Assembly: GCA_007745635.1 (NCBI GenBank) | Contig: CP036272.1 | Location: forward strand, 4,740,459-4,804,458 | Source of the DNA: Stieleria bergensis | GTDB taxonomy: Bacteria; Planctomycetota; Planctomycetia; Pirellulales; Pirellulaceae | Length of the DNA stretch: 64,000 nt | Reading direction: 5' to 3' | In this document: positions 25,595 to 35,124 of the stretch, piece after piece | How positions within the stretch are numbered: position 1 is the first letter of the stretch | Layout of the letters: every line of letters starts with the position of its first letter | The notes under the pieces: model-generated | Databases searched by the model: none | The model's input: the letters and a program-made list of their open reading frames with translations, nothing else | Told to the model about the DNA's origin: nothing | Position numbers and translations under genes: made by a program

Positions 25595-26602
25595 ATGAAG
25601 TCTATTTCGACCAACACCACGCCATCGTCAACCAACGCCGCATTGACACCACCGGTGCAGTCACCCAAGGCAGCTTTAGGCATGAGCGAATCGAATCCAG
25701 CGCTGCAAACCACTTCGCCTGAAATCACTCAAGGTGTCTTGAATTCGCTAAAAAAACAGACACCTGATACGGAATCTTCCTGCCTGGTACAGATTTACCC
25801 CACCGATGTTGTCGCCGGAATCATCAATTTACAAAAAGAGGATGTCGTCATTGGGCGCGAGGGGAATGTGGACGTCGCACTACCGGACAGCAGTGTCTCG
25901 CGACGGCATGCTTGCATCCGTTGGGAAAACCACCAGCATCTGATCGTCGATCTAAACAGTACCAATGGAACCTTGGTCGACGAGGCCGATATCAAACAGT
26001 GCACGCTCAAGTCAGGCAATACAATCCGCATTGGCACGTATCTGTTTAAGTACCTGGAAGCGGGTAGCGTTGAAACACAGTATCACGAGATTGTTTATTC
26101 GGCGCTCACTCGCGACGCCTTGACCGGCGCGATGAACCGAAGCTATCTGATGGAATCCCTGGGTCGTTGCACCGCAACCGCTCAGCGACGCCAGCAACCA
26201 TTGGCTGTGATCATGATCGACATCGATCACTTCAAGTCGATCAACGACACACACGGTCACTTGGCGGGCGACGAAGTGCTTACAACCTTTGGCAGCCGCT
26301 TCATCGAACTTGGCCGCAACGAAGACTTGTTTGGTCGATACGGCGGTGAAGAATTCTGCATGGTGCTGCCGTCATCAGACGCCGAACGTGCCAAGCAAGC
26401 CGCTGAACGCTGCCGTGAAATCATTGCGGGCGTCCCCTTTGAGACCCATGCCGGACCGCTGCAGATCACCGCCAGCTTTGGTGTCGTTGCAACCACGCCT
26501 TCGCGAAGTGATACGCCACAGACGCTGACTGACCGTGCTGATCGCCAGCTGTACCGAGCGAAAGAACAGGGTCGCAACCAGGTTTGCGTAGAAGAATCCT
26601 GA
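25595..26602 (+). CDS. FHA-GGDEF diguanylate cyclase
   Basis: 335 residues. An N-terminal Ser/Thr-rich tail (1-60) is followed by an FHA domain (about 65-155; GRE at 88, SRRH at 102-105, NSTNG at 121-125, the phosphothreonine-binding residues) and a GGDEF domain (about 170-333) with the active-site motif GGEEF at 250-254, the DIDHFKSIND segment and an allosteric RxxD site (RNED, 241-244). It should make cyclic di-GMP from two GTP, with product inhibition, under control of a phosphothreonine signal from a Ser/Thr kinase. No membrane segment. Its own N-terminal Thr-rich tail may be the phosphorylated target. Confidence 0.95.
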   Translation: MKSISTNTTPSSTNAALTPPVQSPKAALGMSESNPALQTTSPEITQGVLNSLKKQTPDTESSCLVQIYPTDVVAGIINLQKEDVVIGREGNVDVALPDSSVSRRHACIRWENHQHLIVDLNSTNGTLVDEADIKQCTLKSGNTIRIGTYLFKYLEAGSVETQYHEIVYSALTRDALTGAMNRSYLMESLGRCTATAQRRQQPLAVIMIDIDHFKSINDTHGHLAGDEVLTTFGSRFIELGRNEDLFGRYGGEEFCMVLPSSDAERAKQAAERCREIIAGVPFETHAGPLQITASFGVVATTPSRSDTPQTLTDRADRQLYRAKEQGRNQVCVEES

Positions 26603-27592
26603 TCAGCTGGCGGCGTTAGCTGACGACTCGCGAAACAAACTGGCAATCACGTCTTCCAACGGCGGGTCCTCAATCGCAATGTCCTCAATGCGATACTGAT
26701 CCAGTATCTGCGACATGATGCGAGGCACGTTGGCCCGGGGCACTTTCAATTTCACCTTGGGCCAAGTCTCCGAAATGACTTCGCCCATGGTGCTCAATTC
26801 GACATGCGATCGTTCATCAAATTGCAGTGTCACGATTTTGTGCCCCGAGAACTGATCGATGATCCCGGATAATGATCCGTCATATTCGATTCGTCCCCGA
26901 GCGATCACCACCACGCGTTTGCATAACGCGGCCACGTCTTTCATATAGTGACTGGTGAGCAAAATCGTGATCTTGCGTTGTTCCTGATAGAACTTCAAGA
27001 ACTGCTGAATGTTGTGCTGAGCGATGACATCCAGACCGATGGTGGGCTCATCGAGAAACAGCACATCGGGGCTGTGCAACAACGCCGCGATCAGCTCCAT
27101 CTTCATTCGCTCGCCAAGTGACAGCTCGCGGACGGGCTGGTTTAGCAACCGCTTGACCTCAAGCAAATCAGTCAGTTCCGCCATCGTGTCGCAAAACTGA
27201 TCTGCAGGGATCCCATAGATCTGCTGCTGCAAGCGATAGGACTCCTGAGCAGGTAAATCCCACCACAGTTGATTCTTCTGCCCCATGACCAATGCGAAAC
27301 GGCGGCGATAGGCGTTGTCTCGTTTCCACGGTGTGAATCCCATCACGGAGGCATCCCCGCTGGTCGGATCGATCACGCCGCTGAGCAGTTTCAACGTCGT
27401 TGTTTTGCCAGCCCCGTTGGGTCCCAAGAACGCGACAAACTCGCCGGCTTCGACCTTCAGATCGATGCCACGGACCGCGTCAACCTGTTCGTACTCGCGA
27501 TGAAACAAGCCCTTGATACTCTGCTTCAACCCCTCGCCCTTGCGATAGACACGATAGGACTTGGTCAGCTGTTTTACTTCAATGATTGACAT
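26603..27592 (-). CDS. ABC transporter ATP-binding protein (ABC-2 export type)
   Basis: 329 residues. Walker A GPNGAGKTTT (57-66), Q-loop region with MGQKNQLWWDLP, signature LSLGERMK near 157, Walker B VLFLDEPTIGLD near 180 and the H-loop His in LLTSHYMKD. The GQKNQLWWDLP variant and a C-terminal extension of about 90 residues match the COG4586 group of daunorubicin/ABC-2-like ATPases, which pair with two membrane proteins of the ABC-2 type. No such permease lies in the window, so the partners must be elsewhere. Convergent with the FHA-GGDEF gene, with no gap between the stop codons. Confidence 0.93.
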   Translation of the reverse strand: MSIIEVKQLTKSYRVYRKGEGLKQSIKGLFHREYEQVDAVRGIDLKVEAGEFVAFLGPNGAGKTTTLKLLSGVIDPTSGDASVMGFTPWKRDNAYRRRFALVMGQKNQLWWDLPAQESYRLQQQIYGIPADQFCDTMAELTDLLEVKRLLNQPVRELSLGERMKMELIAALLHSPDVLFLDEPTIGLDVIAQHNIQQFLKFYQEQRKITILLTSHYMKDVAALCKRVVVIARGRIEYDGSLSGIIDQFSGHKIVTLQFDERSHVELSTMGEVISETWPKVKLKVPRANVPRIMSQILDQYRIEDIAIEDPPLEDVIASLFRESSANAAS

Positions 27593-27867
27593 CGCAGATC
27601 GCAGGTAGGGAATACGGAACCGCCCTCGGCGAAGGCCCTTGCAGTGACAGATTGTATCGGCAACCCGAGTGGCTGTTCAGGCCCGCAGCTGAAATGTCGC
27701 ACAATCCATCACGTCCGAACAATCACCCCCAACCGCCAGAGCCTCGCCAGGGGTGTGTGGCTGGGCATCGCCTGCGGCATTGTCGCGGCTCCTGGTTTAC
27801 CTTAGGATCTTTTTGCGACATCACTGCATTTCCCCTTCAACGCCAACGATTCTTGCTGGTCTGATCG

Positions 27868-28368
27868 ATGCCTGACGCTGCTGCTTTACCGAACCTTCGA
27901 ATTGGCCTGGGCTATGACTCTCACCGCATCGTCCCCGGCGGGCCCTTACAGGTTGGCGGGATCAGCATTCCTTGGGATCACCACCTGGACGGCCATAGCG
28001 ATGCCGACGTGGTGCTGCACGCGCTCACAGACGCCTTGCTAGGAGCGATTTGCCAACAAGACATCGGCCGGCTGTTCCCCAACACCTCTGACGACAACGC
28101 CGACCGAGACAGCGGCGACTTTGTCGACGAGGCGATGCGCCGAGTCCGAGCAGAGTCCATGCAAGTGGTTAACCTGGACTGCGTGATCCTTGCCGAACGC
28201 CCCAAGATGGCTCCACACATCGATCAGATGCGTCAAGCCATCAGTGAACGATTGGGCGTGGACAGGAATCAAGTCAGCGTGAAAGCCAAGACCGGTGAGG
28301 GTGTGGGAGAAATCGGCAACGGTCAGTCGATGGCTTGCCGAGTGGTGGTCTTGCTAGCGGGGCAATGA
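27868..28368 (+). CDS. ispF: 2-C-methyl-D-erythritol 2,4-cyclodiphosphate synthase
   Basis: 166 residues. It forms the cyclic diphosphate in the non-mevalonate (MEP) isoprenoid pathway. The metal ligands are D17 and H19 in GYDSHR and H51 in the signature HSDADVVLHALTDALLGA. The later motif VKAKTGEGVGEIGNGQSMAC is present in parts (AKTGEGVGEIG). Full length with an 8-residue N-terminal extra. No ispD adjoins it. It is the only gene of the pathway in the window. Confidence 0.97.
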   Translation: MPDAAALPNLRIGLGYDSHRIVPGGPLQVGGISIPWDHHLDGHSDADVVLHALTDALLGAICQQDIGRLFPNTSDDNADRDSGDFVDEAMRRVRAESMQVVNLDCVILAERPKMAPHIDQMRQAISERLGVDRNQVSVKAKTGEGVGEIGNGQSMACRVVVLLAGQ

Positions 28369-28397
28369 GCACGCGCCGCTCAAAAGACCGACACTTG

Positions 28398-29033
28398 TCA
28401 GTCATTGACTTTCCGTGACAGCTGCATGTGATTGGGCCCTAGGAACATCAACAACATCGCCCCGGGTGCCGCGTATCGATCGAACACTGCAGCGTGGAAC
28501 TCGTCTTCACCCGGCCACGGGTACGAGTAAACCAGCGCAAAGTCGTCCAGTTCCAAGTCCCAGGCATGGTATGGATTCTTGCCCTCATGATACAGCGAGG
28601 GCAGCGTCGGATCGTCCGCTAAGTGCTCTGCGCCTGGCGGCAAGAAGTTCCCAGCGAACAACTGTACCCTGGCGAGCTCCTGTCCGTTGGCCGACCACTG
28701 CTGGATGGTTTGCTTGGCTTGCTGAACTAAGTCTGGGTGTGACTCAATGGCATGACTGTTCCAGTTCAAAGAGTCGGCTAAACAAGCAACGGCGGCAAAG
28801 CCACAGCCCCACTCAAGAAATCGCGAGCCAATCATGGGCTGAGCCTTCGCGAGCCACTGGAGTGTCTGATAGACCAGGAAATAGTCCGCCGCCACAAACT
28901 GCTCGGCATGCGACTGAGCCCAGCAATCCTGAAAGGCCTGAATCCGTTGTTCCAGTAATCGAATGCCCTGTTCCGTCTGTTGCGGTACGGGAATCGAATC
29001 AATTTCAGAGGGTAAATCAATCGAGCGTAACAT
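28398..29033 (-). CDS. Putative class I SAM-dependent methyltransferase
   Basis: 211 residues. Motif I is FLEWGCGFAAVACLA (about 73-87), followed by an acidic strand end in HAIESHPDLV. The rest fits a Rossmann fold but has no substrate-specific signature. A helical N-terminal region (20-65) may form a lid. It converges on ispF, 29 bp between stops. The target is unknown. Confidence 0.7.
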   Translation of the reverse strand: MLRSIDLPSEIDSIPVPQQTEQGIRLLEQRIQAFQDCWAQSHAEQFVAADYFLVYQTLQWLAKAQPMIGSRFLEWGCGFAAVACLADSLNWNSHAIESHPDLVQQAKQTIQQWSANGQELARVQLFAGNFLPPGAEHLADDPTLPSLYHEGKNPYHAWDLELDDFALVYSYPWPGEDEFHAAVFDRYAAPGAMLLMFLGPNHMQLSRKVND

Positions 29034-29121
29034 GCTGGCCTCTCAAGACAGAAGACTGCGATCAGCGTTCAAAGTTGAACGAACAGTCTGCCTTCCAGGC
29101 CCGATGACTGCAAGCAGTCAA

Positions 29122-31737
29122 TCAAGAACCGATTGAGGAATCATAGCTTCCACCGGAACTCTGTGGCGGCTGCGGAGGCAACCCCGGTGCTTCGGCCCCA
29201 TTGGGATAGTGCCCCGGCGGTACGACGCCGCCACTACTTGGCCCTCCCATCCCCGGCCCCGATTGAGCATAAGAATCGTAACGCGCGTCGTACTGCGCGT
29301 CTGATCCTGCCGGTCGATAGCCTCGCACAACGTACGCGTCATGTGCGATGGCGTCGTGTTGATACCGGCGGCGATAGGAATCGCCATACCCGTAGCCAAT
29401 GCTTTGGTAGCTACCACTGGCACTACTACGGTAATAGGACTTGCCGGTGAATTCGTCCATCTTGTTGATCACCACGCCCAAGATACTTGCTCCGGCGGAT
29501 CGCAACATGGCGACAGCCTCACGAGCATTGGGACGACAGCGGCGACGAATTCGCATCACCAGGATGGTTGAATCAACATAGGTCGTCACCACGGCGGGGT
29601 CACTGACCATCAGCAACGGTGGAGTGTCCACGATCACGTAATCATAGTTTTCGCGAGCCCATCGGAACACTTCAGCGACTTCAGCTAACGCCAAGGCTTC
29701 GGCCGGGTTGGCCGGCAGAGGACCACAAGGCAAGATATCAAGATTATCGATCGGCGAGTGGCACACGGCCTCTTCTGGGGCTAATTCACCATTGAGCACG
29801 TTCGTCAATCCAACGTTGGTGGACAGGTTAAACCGCAACGACAATCGGGGACTACGAAGGTCCAAGTCAATCAGTAGCGTTCGCTTGCCGGACTGGGCCA
29901 CAAGACAACCGATGTTTCCAACCAAAGTACTTTTTCCATCGCCAGGCAACGGACTGGTCACTTGGAAAACCTTGCTATTGAATTGCCTTTGTTCAAACAG
30001 CATGGCTGTTCGAACGCCGCGCACCGCTTCTGCGGCAGCCGAATAAGGCCGGTGAACAACCGCTAGTTTTGGATCAAGCTGATCGACATGTGGATCACCC
30101 ACTTTGGCGGACTGAACCATTGAATCGTCCAGCGGGATATGCGACAGGACAGGCAATCGCAAATCACTGTGCACTTCTTCGGCACTGCGGAACATCTTTG
30201 CACTGGCCTCGAACGTCATCGCCAACAGGCCGCTGATGCCCAAACCGAACAAGCCATAGATCAGCAGATAGCGTGTCAATTCGGGACCAACACGAATCGC
30301 GGGGCTGGTCTCTTGAATCTGCTTGACCATGATACCATCGTTGACATGAGCAAGATTCAACGCCGCCAACTGCTGCTCCAACTGGAAGCGCAGTGCATGA
30401 ATGGTTTCCAAGCGACGATTGAACGATGCGTCATTTTCTTCGGCCTTCTTTAGCTCGTCTGCAAGCTGCCGCTCACGTTCAATCTGAACGTCAATGCTTT
30501 GCATGTCTTCGTCAAGAATATTGATCCGCTCGGTGATTCCATTGACGTAGGCGTCGACCATCACCGAGGCCGCATTCTTGGATGCGTCACGTGGACGCTG
30601 TGATTCTGGATCATTTTTGTTCTTGGCCTGCAGTTCAGCAATCCGATTGGACATCAGCTGATTTAGCTCGTTCAGTTTTCGCTGTGAGGATTCAATCTGC
30701 AGCGCAATCGATTTCACTTCGGGGTGCGAAGGACCGAACTGCAGCTCCATCTGGTCGCGTTTAATTTGCAGCGGAATCAGCTTGCGTTGCACTTCAAGAC
30801 GCTGCAGGGTCAAGTCATCTTGACGTTGGTTTTCGCCATTCAATGCTCGCTTGATTCCTGTCATGCCTTCGTGATTGAGAGACCCCAGCAGCCCGATCAC
30901 TTGCGCGACAATGGCGGGATCCTGGTGCCGCTGGATCGTTTTCTGAGCCAAGCGCAAGTCGCTTGAAAGCAATCGGAGCTGCTGCTCCAAGTCCAAGCGA
31001 TTTTTTTGCAGCATCACTTGCCGTTCGCGGTGCGGGTTGATGGCCTGTCCATCAAGGTCCCATTGCAGAGGCGCCGTTTCACGAAACCTTCGATACTCCT
31101 GCTCCAGCTTTTCCTGGTCGGGCAGCAACTTGTTTCGCGCATTGTTGACCAGGTTTTCAATCTCTTTGATCGTTGCCTGACGTTCGGCGTCAAAGTGCTG
31201 ACGAATGGCACTGTAGAACCCATTGATCGCAGCCACACAGGCATAGGGGTCTTGGCTCTGATAGTTCAGACCAACGATCATGCGATCACGAGAGTCTTTT
31301 ACCGCAGTGATCGTATGAAACCGCACGCTACCGCGAATCGCCGAGACCACTTGTGCTTCGCTGCGCCCACGCATTGATGGCGATTGACGCAACTGAGGCG
31401 ACATGGCCACACGCTTGACAATCGCATCAGAAATCACCAGCGATTCCATCAGATTGCCGCTGGGCACACCACCTTGCACCAACCCCGTGGCGGTGTCCAA
31501 AGAGAGCGGCGTTTCGCTCTTGAACATCAACTGAGTACTGGAAAGAAACGTCGTTGGCGTGCGTTTATAATTCCAATAGCCGATAATCAAACCAGCAAGC
31601 AGCAACATTCCGATCAACCACTTGTATCGCCACAAGATGGTTAAAACGGATTCGCCATTGGCAGGCGACTGGTTCTGCGAACCATAGGCGCCGCTGGTAT
31701 CAAAGCCCACTGGCGTGGACGGTGGCATGTCTAACAT
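29122..31737 (-). CDS. Polysaccharide-type tyrosine autokinase (Wzc-like BY-kinase)
   Basis: 871 residues from the ATG ending at 31737; one 9 nt downstream is equally good. Residues about 35-60 form the first membrane helix (IGMLLLAGLIIGYW), then a Wzz-type periplasmic chain-length region with long coiled coils (150-450), a second helix (about 490-512) and a cytosolic bacterial tyrosine kinase domain: Walker A LPGDGKST near 597, Walker A' LLIDLDLRSPRL, Walker B YVIVDTPP near 700. The last 130 residues are Tyr- and Gly-rich (SIGYGYGDSYRRRYQ), the usual autophosphorylation cluster. It should control assembly and export of an exopolysaccharide. No glycosyltransferases, export protein or phosphatase lie beside it. 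Confidence 0.94.
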   Translation of the reverse strand: MLDMPPSTPVGFDTSGAYGSQNQSPANGESVLTILWRYKWLIGMLLLAGLIIGYWNYKRTPTTFLSSTQLMFKSETPLSLDTATGLVQGGVPSGNLMESLVISDAIVKRVAMSPQLRQSPSMRGRSEAQVVSAIRGSVRFHTITAVKDSRDRMIVGLNYQSQDPYACVAAINGFYSAIRQHFDAERQATIKEIENLVNNARNKLLPDQEKLEQEYRRFRETAPLQWDLDGQAINPHRERQVMLQKNRLDLEQQLRLLSSDLRLAQKTIQRHQDPAIVAQVIGLLGSLNHEGMTGIKRALNGENQRQDDLTLQRLEVQRKLIPLQIKRDQMELQFGPSHPEVKSIALQIESSQRKLNELNQLMSNRIAELQAKNKNDPESQRPRDASKNAASVMVDAYVNGITERINILDEDMQSIDVQIERERQLADELKKAEENDASFNRRLETIHALRFQLEQQLAALNLAHVNDGIMVKQIQETSPAIRVGPELTRYLLIYGLFGLGISGLLAMTFEASAKMFRSAEEVHSDLRLPVLSHIPLDDSMVQSAKVGDPHVDQLDPKLAVVHRPYSAAAEAVRGVRTAMLFEQRQFNSKVFQVTSPLPGDGKSTLVGNIGCLVAQSGKRTLLIDLDLRSPRLSLRFNLSTNVGLTNVLNGELAPEEAVCHSPIDNLDILPCGPLPANPAEALALAEVAEVFRWARENYDYVIVDTPPLLMVSDPAVVTTYVDSTILVMRIRRRCRPNAREAVAMLRSAGASILGVVINKMDEFTGKSYYRSSASGSYQSIGYGYGDSYRRRYQHDAIAHDAYVVRGYRPAGSDAQYDARYDSYAQSGPGMGGPSSGGVVPPGHYPNGAEAPGLPPQPPQSSGGSYDSSIGS

Positions 31738-31899
31738 TCCAAAACCACGAAGGTTGCAAAGGTGTGCTGTCCCGGAAAAGTACACCCTACTCTACAACAC
31801 TCACCATTTGCCTTCGCGGATTCCCTTCGCGAAATCAAGCCGGTTTTCCCCAACCAGGTGACCGTCAATCCCTATCGCAGCAATGCCCAGGCGACGGCA

Positions 31900-32688
31900 T
31901 CAACCGATTTTCCGCAACACCAACAGCGCTTCTAGCAACTCGCTATCGAACGGTTGTGGGTCATCAATGTCGTAGCCAAAGTCAAAGGTCTCGACGATCT
32001 CGAAACGATCGGATGCCTTTTTTAGAAGCCGCTTCAATTGCTTGGCGGTATACAGCCGCAGTGGAAACTCGCTGACAATCCGTACCTTCTTGCCGCTGCG
32101 TTGGACGGCATTGAGTTTGATCCTGAGGGTTTCCTGACGCCGCTTCAGGTCCGATTGTGGCACCGAAATCACAGTCTTCAGCACCGTTCCATTGCTGCGA
32201 CTGGTAAAGCGTTCAACCACCGGATCATACTCTTCTTCAGGATCAAGATGCATGCCCAGGACATACAGCCCCTGATCATTCAAGCAATCAGCCACACAGT
32301 TCAGATGTGCCAACGCCTGTTGTTCAGTCAACAAATGACGAAACGTATTGAAGGTACAAAATGCGGCGTCAAAGGGAGCATCAAAATGAAAGTCGGCCAT
32401 GTCACCGTTGATCGCCGTGGCGGTCAACCCGCGACGCTTCAAACGCTGCTTCATGTAGGACAACATTGGATCACTGAGGTCCAAGCCCGTGGCGTCATAC
32501 CCCAGGGCTGCCATCGCAATCACCAAGCGTCCCGTGCCACAACCTGGTTCAAAGAGGCGTTTGATCGGGCCATTACCATAACGCTCAAACGCTTGTTGAA
32601 AAAACTCAACCTCGCTCGCTGTCTCATCTCGAAACAACATGTCGAAATATTGAGGGTAATCGTACCAGCTTGCTTCGCTCATTCCCAT
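31900..32688 (-). CDS. Class I SAM-dependent methyltransferase
   Basis: 262 residues; the first ATG (32688) or the third codon (32682) could be the start. Motif I LFEPGCGTGRLV (about 44-55), acidic end of strand 2 in ATGLDLSDPML, and the strand 4 segment DAAFCTFNTFRHL. The beta-rich C-terminal insert with YDPVVERFTSRSNGTV is typical of the small-molecule methyltransferases in this superfamily. Substrate unknown. It follows the autokinase on the same strand, 162 bp upstream of it. Confidence 0.85.
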   Translation of the reverse strand: MGMSEASWYDYPQYFDMLFRDETASEVEFFQQAFERYGNGPIKRLFEPGCGTGRLVIAMAALGYDATGLDLSDPMLSYMKQRLKRRGLTATAINGDMADFHFDAPFDAAFCTFNTFRHLLTEQQALAHLNCVADCLNDQGLYVLGMHLDPEEEYDPVVERFTSRSNGTVLKTVISVPQSDLKRRQETLRIKLNAVQRSGKKVRIVSEFPLRLYTAKQLKRLLKKASDRFEIVETFDFGYDIDDPQPFDSELLEALLVLRKIG

Positions 32689-32811
32689 CGCTCCACCAAT
32701 TCACGGCCTTTGCTGTCAGGCGTCGCCTGTGACGCAAGCAGAGCTTAGCGGATGCTCGCTGGCAGCAAAAGCCAACGAGCAGCTTTGCATCTCAATGCCC
32801 GCGACCGGCGA

Positions 32812-33369
32812 TCAGGGAAGCGGGACAATTTTGCCGTACAGGTGGCCGCCAACCTTTCCGTGTTGCCAGGTTCCCGCGTAGCGGGCGCCGGCTTTACTAA
32901 CATGCAACATGACTCGTGAGTCAAATGTTCCCATGCCTGGAATCCACAGTGAGTCCAGTGTGATGACTGGCGCATTGCCAGCCCACAAGATTTTCAGATC
33001 GAGCGGCACTTCAGCATCGACGTCACCGTATTTGATGCGTGCCGTCATTCGATACATGTCTTTTGCGGGCAGCTTTTCACACTTGCTGATCGTATAGGCC
33101 TCTTCCTTCGGCGGAGCCTCTTGACCGTCAATCGTGAAGCGACCAACAAACTGAGTGCCTGAAAGGTACTTGGCCAACCGCTCTTCACGGCTCTCTGACG
33201 ATTCTGGCTTTTCCGGGGGCTTAGCTGTTTCCGGTAAGATCTCCTGCGCCGAGACAGGACCGCATGACAACATGGCGACCAATACTCCGGCCATCATCCA
33301 TCCAGGGGAACGCAAGGCTCCCGCAGCCTTTAAAAGACGAGTCAACATAGAGAGCTTCCTAGGGTTCAT
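32812..33369 (-). CDS. Exported protein of unknown function
   Basis: 185 residues. A signal peptide covers about 1-42 (hydrophobic MMAGVLVAMLSCGPVSAQ); an internal ATG at 33348 would shorten it by 7. The mature part begins with a Pro/Glu/Ser-rich linker, then a small beta-rich domain (about 65-185) ending in SRVMLHVSKAGARYAGTW and GGHLYGKI. It resembles small planctomycete secreted proteins but has no named domain. Confidence 0.7.
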   Translation of the reverse strand: MNPRKLSMLTRLLKAAGALRSPGWMMAGVLVAMLSCGPVSAQEILPETAKPPEKPESSESREERLAKYLSGTQFVGRFTIDGQEAPPKEEAYTISKCEKLPAKDMYRMTARIKYGDVDAEVPLDLKILWAGNAPVITLDSLWIPGMGTFDSRVMLHVSKAGARYAGTWQHGKVGGHLYGKIVPLP

Positions 33370-33568
33370 TTCTGTGTTACTGGAACTTCCAAGACATCAA
33401 AAGTTTCACACGACCGACGCCAATCGCCAGAGGCCATCGCACTTGAAAACACAACGATGCAGCAAAAACCAATCCTGACGCGTCCGGTCACCCTCTCAGA
33501 ATAACCGATTTCACAGGCCACGGCGGTCGCCACACTGGACCATCGTTTGCCCCAAGGATCAACAGGGC

Positions 33569-33596
33569 AAAAAAAAACGGCCCCGATGGGGCCGTT
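33569..33596 (-). terminator. Intrinsic terminator of the coiled-coil gene
   Basis: On the minus strand: stem AACGGCCCC / GGGGCCGTT with loop ATC, followed by a run of T (33569-33577 as A on the plus strand). It lies 53 bp after the stop of the gene ending at 33649. One of the clearest terminators in the window. Confidence 0.92.
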
Positions 33597-33648
33597 ACGC
33601 TGAAAGAGGATGTGCTGCCGTTGCTGGCAACGGCCAGATCAAGCCGCC

Positions 33649-35124
33649 TTAGGGGCGAACAATCTGGTTGGTGCGTTGCACGTTGTCACGCTGGTTCAAG
33701 AACAGCTTTGGCAAGTTCGTGGGACGACGGTTTATCGCGTTAGACCGCATCGGTGCGAAATCTGCTGCGTTTGATGCCGAGCCAAAGGGAGTGGTCACGC
33801 TATCGGACATGTTCTGCAAGTAGCCCTGCAGTTTCCAACCAGGAATGATGGTGACGCCGGACTCGATCGCTCGCTGCTTCGCTTCACCAACAGCCCGCAC
33901 GGCATCCGCCGCCAGGTCCTCGTTTGGACCACCCAAGCTGGCTTCACCGACGACCAGGAACCGTACGCTAGGATCCAAAAATCCGCTACGTGCTCCGTTG
34001 TCAACGACTTCAGCACCGGCGTCCAGAATCATGCCTTTCAATGGTTCGTTATCGGGGCGGCCATCACCATCCAGATCGATCGGTCCAGCCAAGGCAATTT
34101 TAACGGTACGCCCTGGGGCCCAGAACGGCGAGTAAACCGAGTCGCCAGCAATGATGGGGTCGCCAATTTCAGGTCGTGCAATGACACGAGCTTCTGCAAG
34201 GTGAGCGTCCAAAATCTTCGTGATTTGAATCGATGCTTTCACCTTGGCGTCTGCAAGTCGAGCGGTGTCATCACGGTCAACGACGCCAAATGTAATGCCA
34301 GGACGCAGAGCATCCGCAGAACCGAGGTTAATCGAAACCAGTGTTCCACCCGACTGAATGTAGCGAATCTCACCCTGAACGGTCTCGAATTGGCCGACAC
34401 GCAAACGCTGCAATTCAAGACGCTGCGATTCGATCGTGGACTCCAACAACGCGATGCGGTTGTCTCGCTTCTTCAATTCAGCAGCGTTTTGGTTTCGCAG
34501 GATGTCAAAGTCGCGCTTGCTGCGATTCATCGCGTCCTTGGCTTCTTCTTGTTTCTTCAGCATCGCCTCACGGTCAACAGCGAACTTATCGGTCTCGATT
34601 TTCAGCTCTTTGACTTTCTCATCCCGATCGTCTTCGGCGAGCTTCTGAGCAGCACGAGCCGCCGCGACATCGCGCTTCTTTTCATCTTCAAGCTGCTTTT
34701 GGCGATCTTGTGACGCACTCAGCAAACGGCTTTGGGTGGTGTAGGCGCCACGCAACTCCGAAAGAGCGGTTTGGTAGTTCTGGACCGCCGATGGCTTTAA
34801 CTTGCTCAGCAGACCCATGTCTTGAACAAAGATCTTAGACATGCCGTCGATCTTTTCATCACCCGAAGAGGTCGTGGAGAGTGTGTCGACTTCGCCAGTA
34901 TTCCAGCTGGTGCCACCGACCATCTTGCTAAGCGTTTCGATCTTGCGGTTTTGATCGCGAATCTGATTCGCACTGCTCGCAACCTTTGTCTTTTCATCAG
35001 CCAGCTTACCGGCTGTCTCGTCGCCCGAACTCCACAACAAGAAGTTCACGATCAAGGAAATGACAAGTAGGATCAAGCTGGTGATCATACTGCCGCGAAT
35101 TACGGAATCATCTCTTGCCGGCAT
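33649..35124 (-). CDS. Membrane-anchored coiled-coil protein of unknown function
   Basis: 491 residues. One transmembrane helix (about 13-31, MITSLILLVISLIVNFLLW) follows a short cytosolic stub; then a long coiled coil (45-255, rich in K, E, D, A, Q) and a compact C-terminal domain (about 260-430) with the segment TLVSINLGSADALRPGITFGV and the motif DLDGDGRPDNEP, which has the look of a calcium-binding loop. The C-terminal 60 residues are rich in Arg and Asn. The order suggests an envelope protein with an elongated stalk. Similar proteins appear conserved in planctomycetes; no function is known to me. Confidence 0.8.
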   Translation of the reverse strand: MPARDDSVIRGSMITSLILLVISLIVNFLLWSSGDETAGKLADEKTKVASSANQIRDQNRKIETLSKMVGGTSWNTGEVDTLSTTSSGDEKIDGMSKIFVQDMGLLSKLKPSAVQNYQTALSELRGAYTTQSRLLSASQDRQKQLEDEKKRDVAAARAAQKLAEDDRDEKVKELKIETDKFAVDREAMLKKQEEAKDAMNRSKRDFDILRNQNAAELKKRDNRIALLESTIESQRLELQRLRVGQFETVQGEIRYIQSGGTLVSINLGSADALRPGITFGVVDRDDTARLADAKVKASIQITKILDAHLAEARVIARPEIGDPIIAGDSVYSPFWAPGRTVKIALAGPIDLDGDGRPDNEPLKGMILDAGAEVVDNGARSGFLDPSVRFLVVGEASLGGPNEDLAADAVRAVGEAKQRAIESGVTIIPGWKLQGYLQNMSDSVTTPFGSASNAADFAPMRSNAINRRPTNLPKLFLNQRDNVQRTNQIVRP

